Assembly (NCBI GenBank): GCA_000149265.1
Contig: CH003075.1
Span: forward strand, 327,429-391,428
Reading direction: 5' to 3'
DNA: 64,000 bases
From: Ciona savignyi
Taxonomy: Eukaryota > Chordata > Ascidiacea > Phlebobranchia > Cionidae
Shown here: in pieces, positions 25,501-36,639 of the stretch
Layout of the letters: every line of letters begins with the position of its first letter
Position numbering within the stretch: the stretch's first letter is position 1
Position numbers and translations under genes: made by a program
The notes under the pieces: model-generated
The model's input: only the letters and a program-made list of their open reading frames with translations
Databases searched by the model: none
Told to the model about the DNA's origin: nothing

Positions 25501-26235
25501 AAAGGGCTTGTCAACCAACTTGATTTATTCTTCGGTACCTACAGCTATGTGGCATGTACAACATTTAGCATCACTGCTATATGCGGCTATGGAGGTTCCT
25601 TATTTTTCGTGTATCTTATGCTGTGGTTGCGACAGTACATTGTACAGTCTCATTCAGCACTGAGGCACCTTCCACACAAGAAAGTTAGGATCTACGGTGG
25701 TAGAATTCTCTTAGCATTAATGCTGATGCTCTTTGGGAGTCTGTTTGTGCTAAACTTCGTAACCATTAAAGTTAAGCCAAGTAGCCAGGGTTGTGTTTTT
25801 GCCGATATGGGCAAAATTTCACAATCCGCAAGGTCAAGCGCTGGATTGATATTCACTATAATTTTCCAGCCTGCATTCGCTGCTTTACTTCTCTACCCTT
25901 TACTAAAAAAACTGCCAAGTAACTCCCGAAATTCTAGTTTGGCCACTCTTTCAAAGAGGCAACCGACTAGTGGACCAAGAAAAAAGAACAGTGTCGAGCA
26001 AGTGAGGATACTTATCCGAAGAATATTGATAGCCATTGCAATGGTAACTGCGAGTGACATTGGGGCAATTGTTGGAACATTTCTATTGGAAGCGGACCCC
26101 ATAATTTACGTTGCTCTTATCTATGATGCAAATGCATTGGTTGGTATAGCTTCGGTGATATACTCGTTTGGTGATTGGAGACAAAGATTTGTTAGAAAGA
26201 AAGTTATAAACACTGAATCGAAGGCAATAGCATGA
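22519..26235 (+). CDS. Orphan seven-transmembrane, class-A-GPCR-like protein
   Basis: Two exons, 22519-22778 (donor GTAAGT) and 25458-26235 (acceptor TTCATTGCAG). They join in phase through a Trp codon to give 345 residues. Seven hydrophobic segments lie at about 20-44, 89-111, 118-143, 168-190, 214-236, 271-297 and 301-324. The N-terminus has NES and NNS glycosylation motifs and no signal peptide. C120 at the top of helix 3 and C199 in the second outer loop could form the class-A disulfide. R145 is exactly 25 residues after C120, as in DRY, but the motif is LRQ. P225 and Y233 match helix-5 positions 5.50 and 5.58, and ASVIY replaces NPxxY. The first inner loop is about 44 residues, Ser- and Lys-rich, against a usual six or so. 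An acceptor-like TTCTTTTTCAG ends 18 bases before the ATG. I do not recognise the family; ligand unknown. Confidence 0.85.
23622..23715 (+). mobile_element. SINE fragment in 7TM intron
   Basis: Partial forward copy with TGTCCTTGGTCAGAACACTT, CTTGTACCCAGTGGATAAAT and AAATTGAAGGAGCG, which match the middle of the SINE family. Head and tail are missing. Confidence 0.65.
24766..24791. repeat. Perfect 26-bp palindrome
   Basis: CCAACTCGCGATA is followed immediately by its exact reverse complement, with no spacer. It lies in the intron of the 7TM gene, just left of a SINE fragment. Confidence 0.95.
24800..24925 (+). mobile_element. SINE 3' fragment
   Basis: The forward 3' half of the SINE family, with CACCACAATATGCAATAG, CCGGTAACCGGTGG, CGAGGTGATCTGACGATTCC and TTCCATTCACAAG. 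The head is replaced by unrelated sequence that ends in the 26-bp palindrome. Confidence 0.65.
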
Positions 26236-26417
26236 GCTCCTGTAAAGTTGAATTGTTTATTTTTAATTGCTTTTGATTGCCACTTTAATTACATAAACTG
26301 TTCGTATATTATTCGGATGAATATTAAAATACTTTAGATCGTCAAGTTCTAATTGATTTTTGTTTCCGTACATATTCATTCGTCCTGCGGATTAGCATTT
26401 GCGCCGAACCTTTAGAC

Positions 26418-26716
26418 CAGGGATGTCCAACCTGCGGCCCACCTGAGATTTTTGTGCGGCCCGATAGTTATTTTCACTCCAAGTAGTATTTTGAACTTTG
26501 AATCTTTGCCTAATTAAAATGTACCAGTCAGCTTTTAGGGACGCGGTAATAGTAGGCTATAAGTATGGGAGCAACAGATATACAGGATTATAAATTAATG
26601 GTTTTTAATTGTTTCTTTATGTACCATTTTTTCTTGAAATTTAAAAGGTTCTGCGGCCTATTGAATTATTTCAAGTGGAAATGCGGCCCATTACAATAAA
26701 AGGTTGGACATCCCTG
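26418..26716. mobile_element. hAT-like non-autonomous element (299 bp)
   Basis: Ends CAGGGATGTCCAACCTGCGG and GGTTGGACATCCCTG are inverted. A perfect 8-bp target duplication CTTTAGAC flanks it (26410-26417 and 26717-26724). The interior repeats GCGGCCC blocks and has no coding frame. Confidence 0.92.
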
Positions 26717-27930
26717 CTTTAGACGAAAGGGTAGGTCAAAAACAGTGGACTTCGTTGTATCTTTAACTTGGCGCACGTTTATTGTGCCTAGTGGTTGAAT
26801 GTGTTACACAAAACTATCGGACGATCTCCTTATTATTTCTATTTTTTCGTATCTATTTTAAATAACTTGATTTTAAAGACACATTGCTTTTCTGTCGGAC
26901 CTAAACAAGTTTGACAGAATAAAGGCAAAAGGATAAAAGCACCAAACTTTTTAAAATCGTAAACCAAACCAAAAGTGAATGTTCAAAAGTGCATATATTA
27001 AAACGAAAATAAAAAAGTAAATAAACAAAAGTGCGTATATAAAAGATAAGTAAAATAAAGAACAAAAAAACGTTCAAATAAGCGCAGTTAAAAATCTTAT
27101 ATTTTCTAAACACCAGATGTTGAATAAAATGTTAACATTATTGAATTGTCAAAGTGATGGGTTTGAACACTGCAAACACAGCGCCAAATGTGGTAGTTTG
27201 GACACCCAGGGGCATTACGTCATAGGCAGCGAGCAGCGAAGCTTTTAAAATGACGTCACTATTGAACTGAAAGTGAAGGCCTTCCAATGAGACAAGAAAT
27301 CGATGAATCGATGCCCGAATCAGGCGTTGAGTTGATTAGCTTTAAATTAAACCTACATTTATCAGGTATTACATGCTATAGCCACACGGGGAATCTGCAA
27401 GCCCAATGTTGTTGCAAAAATTATATTATGCACATGCAGCCCGAAATTCGTTTTGCTTCACCTAATCGTATTTCCGTGGTTGTTACGTCAATGGGACTAA
27501 GGCAACAGCTGCAAATGGCACCTGTCGTGTTTCCACAATCTATAAGCTCGAAAGCATGTATGTAATTGCGTTCGATCCGGTGTACCAAAGTAGGGTTATG
27601 CGGGTTTACATGTGGGTTCGTCTGAGTTTATGCAACATTCTACCATGCGTGTCTTAAAACTAATCATTTTAGTAGGTTTTTAAAGACTTCAGTTTATCAC
27701 GAAAATTTCAGTTTCTACAGTGACGCAACGTAAACGCAACCATAATTCTTATGAGTCATTTCCCGTTAAAACTGTTCTATAATTGGTTTGGAACTAATTA
27801 AGTTGGCAACAAGTTTCGTGATCGAACATTGTGAATAAAAATTACATAGATATTACAGTGCATAACAAATATGATCATGTAAGCGATTTCTAAATCACCA
27901 TTCAAAAGTGGTAGTTGATATATAAAATAT

Positions 27931-28190
27931 AGGATATTCATGTTTTATCGTATAGCGAATGGGAAAACGCGGAAAATTTAATATTTGTCAGATTACCTCA
28001 CACCAATTGTCGACTTACCAAAGCTTTTGCAGTTTGTTGTATAATCTTTAAGGTTTTTTATTTTAGCAGAACCGATTAATCCAGTGGGTTCGTGCGATGT
28101 CCGCGTATTGTCTTGTCCGGGACACTACCGTCTTGCAACCGGCCGGTTACTTTCGTCTACAAACCACACATGCTCTTACCAATTAAGCTA
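27931..28190 (-). mobile_element. tRNA-derived SINE, diverged reverse copy
   Basis: Begins AGGATATTCATGTTTTATCG on the plus strand and continues through GAATGGGAAAACGCGG, CCGATTAATCCAGTGGGTTC and a degenerate head near 28150. It is more diverged than the other full-length copies. Confidence 0.65.
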
Positions 28191-28488
28191 ACAGCATGTT
28201 AAAAACATTAATACAAACTTAAAACATATTACTGTTATTACTATGTGTTCTCTATATCCCTTCTTAAACGACTTTTAATGATGCGAACAAGCAAACAAAC
28301 TAAGGTTAAAACTTCAGACGTTGAATTGCGTTACTCGACAGAGTTGTCTTCTGTGAATAAATATTAATTTAATGCTTTAGTGATTTTTGTATTTATAAGT
28401 CAGTAAAACAAACCAGCCTGCCAAAGATTAATACTGGTTTAAACTATCCCACTGTTAGGTAGCCCATTTCAACATTTATTGAATCGTC

Positions 28489-28504
28489 GGGGGTGTAGCT
28501 CAGA

Positions 28505-28539
<35 letters not shown>

Positions 28540-28561
28540 GGATCGATACCCGGCACCTCCA
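28489..28561 (+). tRNA. tRNA-Ala (anticodon AGC)
   Basis: A 73-nt cloverleaf. Acceptor stem GGGGGTG/CACCTCC plus A, D stem GCTC/GAGC, anticodon stem CGCGC/GCGCG with loop TTAGCAT, and T stem CCGGG/CCCGG. There is no intron, and CCA is not encoded. A T run (ATTATTTTCTT) follows as the Pol III terminator. The T loop reads ATCGATA, so the usual T54 is A and the internal B box (GGATCGATACC) departs at two positions from GGTTCGANTCC. All stems pair, so it is probably functional, but it could be a minor or decaying copy. Confidence 0.93.
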
Positions 28562-29052
28562 TTATTTTCTTAAACCTTCTGTTCTCTCAAACATAATATT
28601 CCACAGGATTTCGAGAACCTTTATTCGACTTATTTCTTGAGCGTTCAAAGTTATTAAAATGGTGCTTGACCGCATGTACATCTACACCATGTATTTTTTC
28701 TACGCTATATTGTGTGAATAACCTACTACGGAAATATTTGACTACGTGAAATCAAATAAATATGCCTACATCATATTGCATCACATGGTCACAACTTTGA
28801 TGATTCATACATGAGACATTCGTACACTAGTCATCGGGTTTCTTTTCCCGGTAACACAAAAGTGATAATACAGACGAGTTATAGAAGAAGTGTGGAGCCA
28901 ACAGTGTGTGTGAAAGTTTTTTCTAAGAAAAGAAGCGGAATTCAAAACACCCTTGAAAACGTAAAACACTTTAAAGGCAACTCAGCAAACAGATAAAGTA
29001 TAATAGTAAGCAAATATCAGATTGCGCAAGAGTTGAATAAATACCACGTGAC

Positions 29053-29535
29053 CAGGGTTGCCATTTGGCCTTTTTCACGGCCAAATTTCAGAAATTTGGC
29101 CGTACCAAAATTGCTTCGGACGCGAAAAAAATAGTTTGGCCGTGCGGAAAAATCTGGCCGAATTTGGCCGTATAAGCATATTGTCAAGTTTTTTGCCAAA
29201 ACGTCATATTATTTTTACGCTACAGTAGAAATAAAGGGAAAAAATATATATGGAAATAAATTAATAATATCAAATGTCTTATTCACTAAATCACAAAGCT
29301 GATTATGACGTTTGGAAATAAAATAATAACGGTCGGCATTCCTATATAGTATTTGAATGGGTTCAACAAATCTGGAGGAAATTAAAATTATACAATTTTT
29401 GAACAAATATAGAGATAAATAGCCCAATTGGCTAAATTAAATGGTTTATTTTGTACTTGATACAATTTGGCCGAATTTTGGCCGTAAAGCAAACACAGTT
29501 TGGCCGTAAGGCAGATTTTCCGTCTGGCAACCCTG
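29053..29535. mobile_element. hAT-like non-autonomous element (483 bp)
   Basis: Ends CAGGGTTGCCA and TGGCAACCCTG are inverted. A perfect 8-bp target duplication CACGTGAC is at 29045-29052 and 29536-29543. The interior has many TTGGCCG blocks near both ends (subterminal repeats). The overlapping minus frames are not genes. Confidence 0.93.
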
Positions 29536-30039
29536 CACGTGACTGCTAACTGTCTGGTGCAACAAGTCGAGGGTAATATATTGTATTAGAGAGAAATCGT
29601 TATATCTTATCAATTAGCTAGGAATGCAGGGTTAAAATAAACGTTTAAAGTCCCTTAAAGTGCTGCTGACATCCACTGTAGTTAAAATAGGACTCAGTGT
29701 TTAGTGTATGGACATTTATTGATTAAGCAACTTTTAAGCATGGCTTATGGTTTTTAAGATTGTATTGTTATTTAACGGTTTACAAACATCTGCATTTTGA
29801 TAATTTTGACAGAATGAACTATTTTTTCAGTTTTCAAATGTAAAAGCCCCATAGTACTATTGACTGGAAAGGGGAATAAAACAACAAACATTTATGAAGG
29901 CATTGCAAACTTACGTATGAGTGTTAGTCACTTAAACTCACAGTTTTGTTTAATTATGATTAATTAGCGGTGATCCAGCGACTGCTCGTTTAATAGAGTG
30001 AGAGAACCGCAAAGAAAAAATATATTACCGCATTTCGAA

Positions 30040-33000
30040 TGACGTAATGCTTTTTGGTATTTGCCCTCACTCTGCGCGTTCCTTTGCGCATAAAAGAAAC
30101 ACTATTTGCTCTTTAGAGCACATGAGCAAACTACATGAGAGAGAATACGTCATCGCTTCAGAAGAAAAACGAATAGTACAGCACAGAGGGCCAATACGTA
30201 ATTCGTGTTACTCAATCGAGCAGGCTCATCAACAGGAATAGGCTAGGCATTTTGCTCTTATAGATACTTTGAAAAACGTAGTACTGTACTTGAAAGGTTT
30301 AAATGAATGTCAACATCTGTTTTTACATTACGAACCAGTTGTAACGAAGTATCTTTGGTGCAGAAACAACCACGCCTCCCGCAGTTCTTTCAGTAGTTTT
30401 GCACTTTGAAATCCAGGGTAGTGCACTGCCGACAACAGTGGTGCTTCTTCGGAAATGATAATATATTACTGATCAAGACAGAAGAAACTTACCACTCAGC
30501 AGTTCAAGCTCACAAAGCATGCCTGTATCTAGAAATCTGTCTCTTCCTTCTTCTATCGAAGCACGCAAATTTAAAAAGCGACCAGGTAAACGTCATCTGC
30601 ATAGTCTTGTTATTAGAGTTATTTAAATTAGAGTATGCTTATCTTTTTAAGGGATTCTAACGACTTATAACTCCTTTTTTAAATGTATCTTAACTTCCAA
30701 GGGCTTTAAGTATATCTTGTTTTACTAGATTTGTAATATCTCATTAATATAGTTGTTGTATGTCGTCACAATTCCACGTGTCATGACGTTTATTTTTAAG
30801 ACGCGTATTGAATCGTAACCATAGGCACAGTGGGCGATATGGCGTTCTCTTGGCTCGCCCTCAATACAGTTAACTATGCGTTGGTCGAGCCAGCGGTCAA
30901 AATACCACGAGCTTGTATTTCGTATTTGCTCCAAAGCACTGTGCTTTTGTGCTCGTTGCTTTGTATAGAATGACAGGGCTTTTCAGGTATTAACTCGCGC
31001 AAAAAATACGTCATCGCCTGAATTTAAATTAAACAACAAATATAATCAACTGATCTAATCCGAACTGCTCGAATTAAAGCAATGACGTAATAACGAGGTG
31101 GCAATTTTCCAACAACTGAATTTTTATTTTCCAGGTCTCTGCAGGCGTTTTTACATTTTTACAACTGGACTGTAAAATTTAATTTTACATAAATAAGTTT
31201 TTTACTGCGAGATGCTTTAGTATAAAAATGATTAAATGAGTTTGTGAAAAGTTATTATCCATAAGCAAGTGGCTTCGGTGGGTCATTTTAATCAAGTATT
31301 TATACAGCAATAAACACGCGAGTGCGATCTCAACTTAGTTATTTAATTCGCGACCACCTGTTTGTACAGACGTGTCGACAGCGAGCCACTTTACAGTTGG
31401 CTCGTTTGGTTGACTTACATAATGCGTCAGCCTGTGTCGCTCGTGTTTACGTCATTTGACCGAAGTCTGGCGAGAGATGCGGTTGTTCGCGCTATGACGT
31501 CATAGAATACGCGAAGCCAGGACTGTGCGTTGTATTTATACTTCAGCAGACCTGTCGATGCCAGCGATTGTCGCTACTCCACCGACAAAACAAAGTGATT
31601 AAGCCTACTTTGGCACAGATATATAGCAATCGACATCGAGTAAAATATGTTACTTGCTTTCATTCACAAGGCATCTAATAAAACGGAAGCAATTTACTCA
31701 AAAGTCCTCGGAAAGCTGGGTTATGTCACAAGAATTTGAATTGTACTTTGATCGCTTGGCGATATAAGGATAAGGAGATTTCCTTTTGTCGCTTTGTATA
31801 TTGATTCGGTAAAACATTGTGACTCCGTGCAACTGCATTAAAACGTTTTCACGCTTAACATGTTTATAAGTTGTGTAATCAAATACTAAAACCTGATCAA
31901 CAGCGAGCCACCTTTCTATGGTGTTCTGCCATTTTCGCTGTGTAAAAATCATATTAAAAATTCTTGTTGACTGACGGGCGGTGTCAGATTCATTTTTATA
32001 GCTGGCTTATGTAATCGCTACGACCACACTCGTGTTATTTATAAATTGCGCGATTCGGTCAGACTCTATGTGCAGCGTGGCAGCTGCTGGGTTACTAATC
32101 AGTTCAGCAACGCTCAATTACCTTTCGCAATATTACCAACATAGCGTTGTGCGATTGGATTTGTTGTAGAAAGCACCCGTAATAACTTAATTACAAACAA
32201 ACGCGACGGATTATCGCGTTAAGGTTCTCGGACGTGTGTTTTCGATTTGAAGTTATAATTAGCGGCGCTGACAACAATGTCCTCGTTTATGGCTCAACAA
32301 TGGCGGCATTGTGACGGGTAAAGGAGACTCTCTCTATCGCCGAACGAGAAGTTCTGTTTTCGCCATGATTGTAACACCAGTCGGTGTACGGTAAGAAGCA
32401 TATCCCACTGACTAGTCACCATAGCCCCAGGCGAAGCGACCGTGAGTCAGGACCGCCAGCTCGCACGCGATCGACGTTATCAAATGATTACGTCATCTTC
32501 GTCTTCGGAGAGAAAGCTTTCGACTAAAAAACGTTCTCTTTTCCAAGCAGTATCGCTTTTACCACCCAAAATCGTTTTTTTTTTCGGTGCGGTCCGCAAC
32601 TTTCGCCTAAAAAGGCGCTGTGGTTGCCAAGCCACCGCGCACTTCACGTTTGACTGCCTTGTTTGTGTGTTAGTATATTTAGCATGGCTTAACCATATAT
32701 AGTATTCGCTGAATCAAAGAACCAAAGATGCTATGTACTTGAACGTTCCTTGCATACTTGTTGCTAATCCGAGGAATTACATAACTAAATTAATTCCCGC
32801 AAATTAATGAGGTAATCGTGCGACCACTAAGAGCGCCAACATAGGAAATAATTCTTGGCAATGTAATAATGAAAAAAAGATTGTTACCTATTTTTTTGTT
32901 CCCGAATTAGTCTGCGACACGCTTAGTCATTCACTACCTCGGCCAGTTATGATTGTGGTCAATTCAACCCACATTAAGATTCAGATAAAAGAATGAATCA

Positions 33001-36000
33001 CGTTTGGTAAACATTGACCCTTTTGGAAAACTTCCCTCTTCCACTGAGTAACATGTCCATTTAAACTTCTTATGACAACAATATGTATAACATCTGTTAA
33101 GAGCATACGTACTGAAATTTCAGTATTACATCACGTGACATAATCACCGGACCTCCCAAGATCATGTATTTGTGACGTCATTAAAGCAATATGATCGATC
33201 CTCGTTTGTAACTACTGCAGCGCTGCAAGAAACGCGAAGTTTCAAGAGAACGCCTCGAATTGGAGCGGGTCTATGCTAATTTACATTTTTTCTACTAATA
33301 AACGATTTGTATGGCTCGCGGGACTATTTGTCATGCGCATCGGTCAGATGCTTATTTTCCTTATCTTTATCACGTCTGTTCTGAGAAACATTGCACAATG
33401 TTTTAAAAAGAAGCCCGCAAACTGCTATCGCTTCTCACCAACACGTTTGCTTCCCCGAACCAGTTAAAACAATCGTTTTTTCGCCGAAGAAATGACGTCA
33501 TTTCAGTTCAAAATGCCATAAAATATTGATGGTAAATGTTCTGCGTTCATACGAGACAGATTTCCCCTTATATCGTCCCCTATTTTAGTGGCTTACCACA
33601 ATGTTTTATGACATCTAAATGTATTATGGGTTGCGACAGTAAATGCAGACAAACCGCTTTAACGGAATTGTAATGAATATTTGATACGCTCTCTTTTTAA
33701 GCCAACACCTAATTTACCTCAATCTATTTCTGCCTAAACTTGATTTAAATGCGAAACTGTTGATTCATATATTTACTCATCATTACTCCGCCTCACATGA
33801 CTTGTCTATGGGGCCAACCACTCGCCCACTGAAATTTCTCACGGTAATACAACCCGTCTTCATATAACATAACTTAAATTATTTAATTACTTTATTTCTA
33901 TTTTAAAAAATACAGCGACTTTCCTATCGCTGACTAATCAGGGCCCGAATTACACGTTTTTCATTGATATGGACAAGTATTATGTTATCAGCTATATGTA
34001 ATTGATATCTTTGAATATATTGAGACTGTTTACCGATGATAGTTGATTGTAAATGTACCGTTTGGTACCAGTTACGTCATACTCAAGCGTCGAGATCAAG
34101 CGTCTGTAAAACATTGTAAAAAAATATCGGAACCATATATAGTTTCATATTTAACGAAATTAACATTCTATCGTTTAGGTAAGTGTAGCGTAACACAGCT
34201 TGTTGAATCTAAGTGTACAAATATTATGGTTATAGCGTTTATACTTCCCAAGATTACGGGTATTACTGTGTTTAATATGAGTACGTAAGTTGGCGTCTTA
34301 AAGATTCAGCGAATTGGTTGTTACAGCCCAGGGTAATTTTTCACAGTATTTTAAAGTTTTGTTGTTTTTTGATTCCCAAGCAGCCGTGTTGAGGAGTGCG
34401 TGCCAGTGGAACATTTCACGACGACGGGATATTTTTAACACCCGTCGGTCCAGCGATGTTGAATAATAACCCGTGTGATGTAATAGTACGCTTTATGTCG
34501 TCATTGGTAGTCTTTTATGTGATGTGCTACATTCGAATGGAGTTATTTAAAACGCCAATGACGGGTATAACTATAGACTTCGCGCAACTGGAAAGTCGTA
34601 AACAATTAGTAAATATAATACAAACGCGTAATAAATCAAAGAAAACTTGCAACAAAACCTACCGTATTTAAAATTCTAGTTAGTTTTATTTTTATTTTAA
34701 GGTTACTTTAAAGTTAAAAAACTTCTATAAATATTTAGCATCAACTCATCAGGTTTAGGTTATTTTGCGCAAAACATTCGAGACACACGCGGCGCCATCC
34801 GCCATGCCGATGTGACTTTTCTCAATCCGTAATGTGGAGACCAAACTCGGATCTTGATTACGTAAGGCAACTGCGCAAATTTTGCTGTGCTAATTTTAGA
34901 GCAATCAAGATACTGCAATACGGCTTGTTTGAGCGTATTAAAATTATACTTATAAACCTGTTTTTTCTCTTACGTCACGGAGCGACTGCAAAATGGAAAC
35001 GAAAACAAATAACAAAATTCCGAATGACGTCAACCCGTTATTTGTCATTTTACTTGCGGCTTTGCAGCGCTTTTCTCAGCAAAGAGAAGCGCCCAGCTAA
35101 AAATATGCTCTTTTCAAGACTGTTGGGACATAATTTTTTTGTATTGACCAAAATAATTTTGATCTCACTATTTTCCTTGTTGCGTGTACTATATGCTACT
35201 CGCATCACGATGAAAATAATGCTAGTGTAAAATGTATAAGTGCATATGTTGACAAGTGACACCGCACTTCCGCCGTTTAGGATGATTCCTCGTCCAATAA
35301 ATACCATCACATCCTTAACTGTGGCTGTTACAACGCTTATCCAAATGTGGCTTTTGTTGTTGCTGTTTTAACCACGGAAGGTTTTACTGGCTCATAACTA
35401 AGCAGGTCCCTTGTGTTTTACAACTTAAAAGTTCCTCCTTATCATGAGTCCCAAAACTCGAGCATCTAAACTTTGCATTCGTTGTGCCAAACCACGTGGC
35501 GTCACGCTTCACTGCACTGGCGGTTGAGTGGTACTTTTCCACTGACGACTTCGATCCACTTAAAGCCGCTCTTGTGTCAAAAATGCAATTTAAATCTGTG
35601 ACGATACGAGGCTAATCACATTTATGAAATTGCCAGAGCTAAATCTTAAATGCTTCTGCGATTGAATACAAATAATCGTCGGCTTCAGAAACGCTTCATA
35701 AAATTCCCCGATTCATTATTCGGTGATGAGACGCCGTGCATTTTTTATATCCTCGGGACAAGCATGTAAGCTCGTATACAAAACACACAAATAACGCACA
35801 TGATTTCTCTTTTTAGCACCAAGAGCGCTATGGTTTTAATTGCCGATTAAAAATTGCCTTATATGCATTTAAATCATCGGCTTAATTATGCAAAGCTTTT
35901 TGTAGCTGCAGCGTTTCAAGTGCTACTTGACTGCATTGATAGCGCGCTATTCCTGGTACCACGGGCGCACTCCTCGCCTGTTTATCGCATCAACGCAACA

Positions 36001-36375
36001 GTAACAACATTCAGGCGAAGCTTTAGTATAAACTGTATATAGAAGCGGTGTGATAGTTTTGACGAGTTTTTATTTCCCATATTCGACGAAACCTATCGGT
36101 TTGTGCTAATCAGGCCTATGAGACGATGCACAAGAAGTGAACCCACAATAAAAGTCGAAATTATATTAGTTTCGGCAAATATTTAAATATAAAATACCTT
36201 AGTGTTAAACGTTACGTCACATGTAGATTTTGTCAGTTTTTTTTAATGGGGCCGAGGTACAGTTTTAACAAAATACGGCGCTAACTAACGGCCCATGCGC
36301 CTCGATGCATAATTCATGTTGCTCTATCTACGTCATTGAGGTTTTGTCTTTGACACCGGCCTTGCTTTGACGTAA
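30040..36375. promoter_or_regulatory. Cluster of CRE/ATF-like motifs upstream of the MAPK phosphatase exons
   Basis: Fifteen matches to TGACGTCA or its one-base variants (TKACGTCA, TACGTCAT, TGACGTAA) start at 30040, 30146, 31007, 31083, 31447, 31495, 32488, 33173, 33493, 34072, 34970, 35025, 36212, 36329 and 36368. Four are the perfect octamer (31495, 33173, 33493, 35025). bZIP factors of the CREB/ATF/Jun type bind such sites. That this is an enhancer of the phosphatase gene is inferred from position only. Confidence 0.55.
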
Positions 36376-36639
36376 GATCAGCCTTTTTAAAAATGATACA
36401 CATACGACCACGAGCTCTGTCGCACTGTGCGCATATTCCACCGAACCTCGTCCTATTTTTGTCACTTCCTCCCACACTTAAAATAACAAACAGAGCGAAC
36501 CGTATTGTTTTGATTATTTTATAACAGAAAGGCACTATTTTACGCCTGATTTACATTGGATATGTAATAACTATTCTTGAGTATTGCTTTATTTGTGGTC
36601 TATAAAATGTTTTGCTAATTGCCTCTTTCATTATTACAG

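Larger units (their letters stand above)
26236..28488. other. Intergenic, 7TM gene to tRNA
   Basis: Contains a hAT-like element (26418-26716), a CRE octamer at 27251-27258 and a reverse SINE (27931-28190). A 92-codon frame at 27287-27565 has no recognised family. Confidence 0.5.
28562..36639. other. Long gap between tRNA and first visible MAPK phosphatase exon
   Basis: About 8 kb without a gene that I can identify. It includes a hAT-like element (29053-29535) and, from 30.0 to 36.4 kb, a dense set of CRE/ATF-like motifs in locally less AT-rich DNA. The upstream exon or exons of the MAPK phosphatase (rhodanese-domain part) probably lie here or further left, as an intron plus promoter region. 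Several frames of 60-130 codons exist on both strands, none with a recognised domain. Confidence 0.5.

Noticed and set aside
30725-31952. Two minus-strand frames (30725-30934 and 31698-31952) with RWL and RIN/KIN patterns that look vaguely alike
   Set aside because: They are on the strand opposite to the phosphatase gene, have no splice support and no real domain. Similarity is short and probably chance.
35854-36042. Plus-strand frame with VLLDC and FRRSF, preceded by a CTGCAG acceptor-like site, as the missing rhodanese exon of the MAPK phosphatase
   Set aside because: Only a few residues resemble the MKP rhodanese core, the spacing is off and no good in-phase donor follows. Not strong enough to call an exon.
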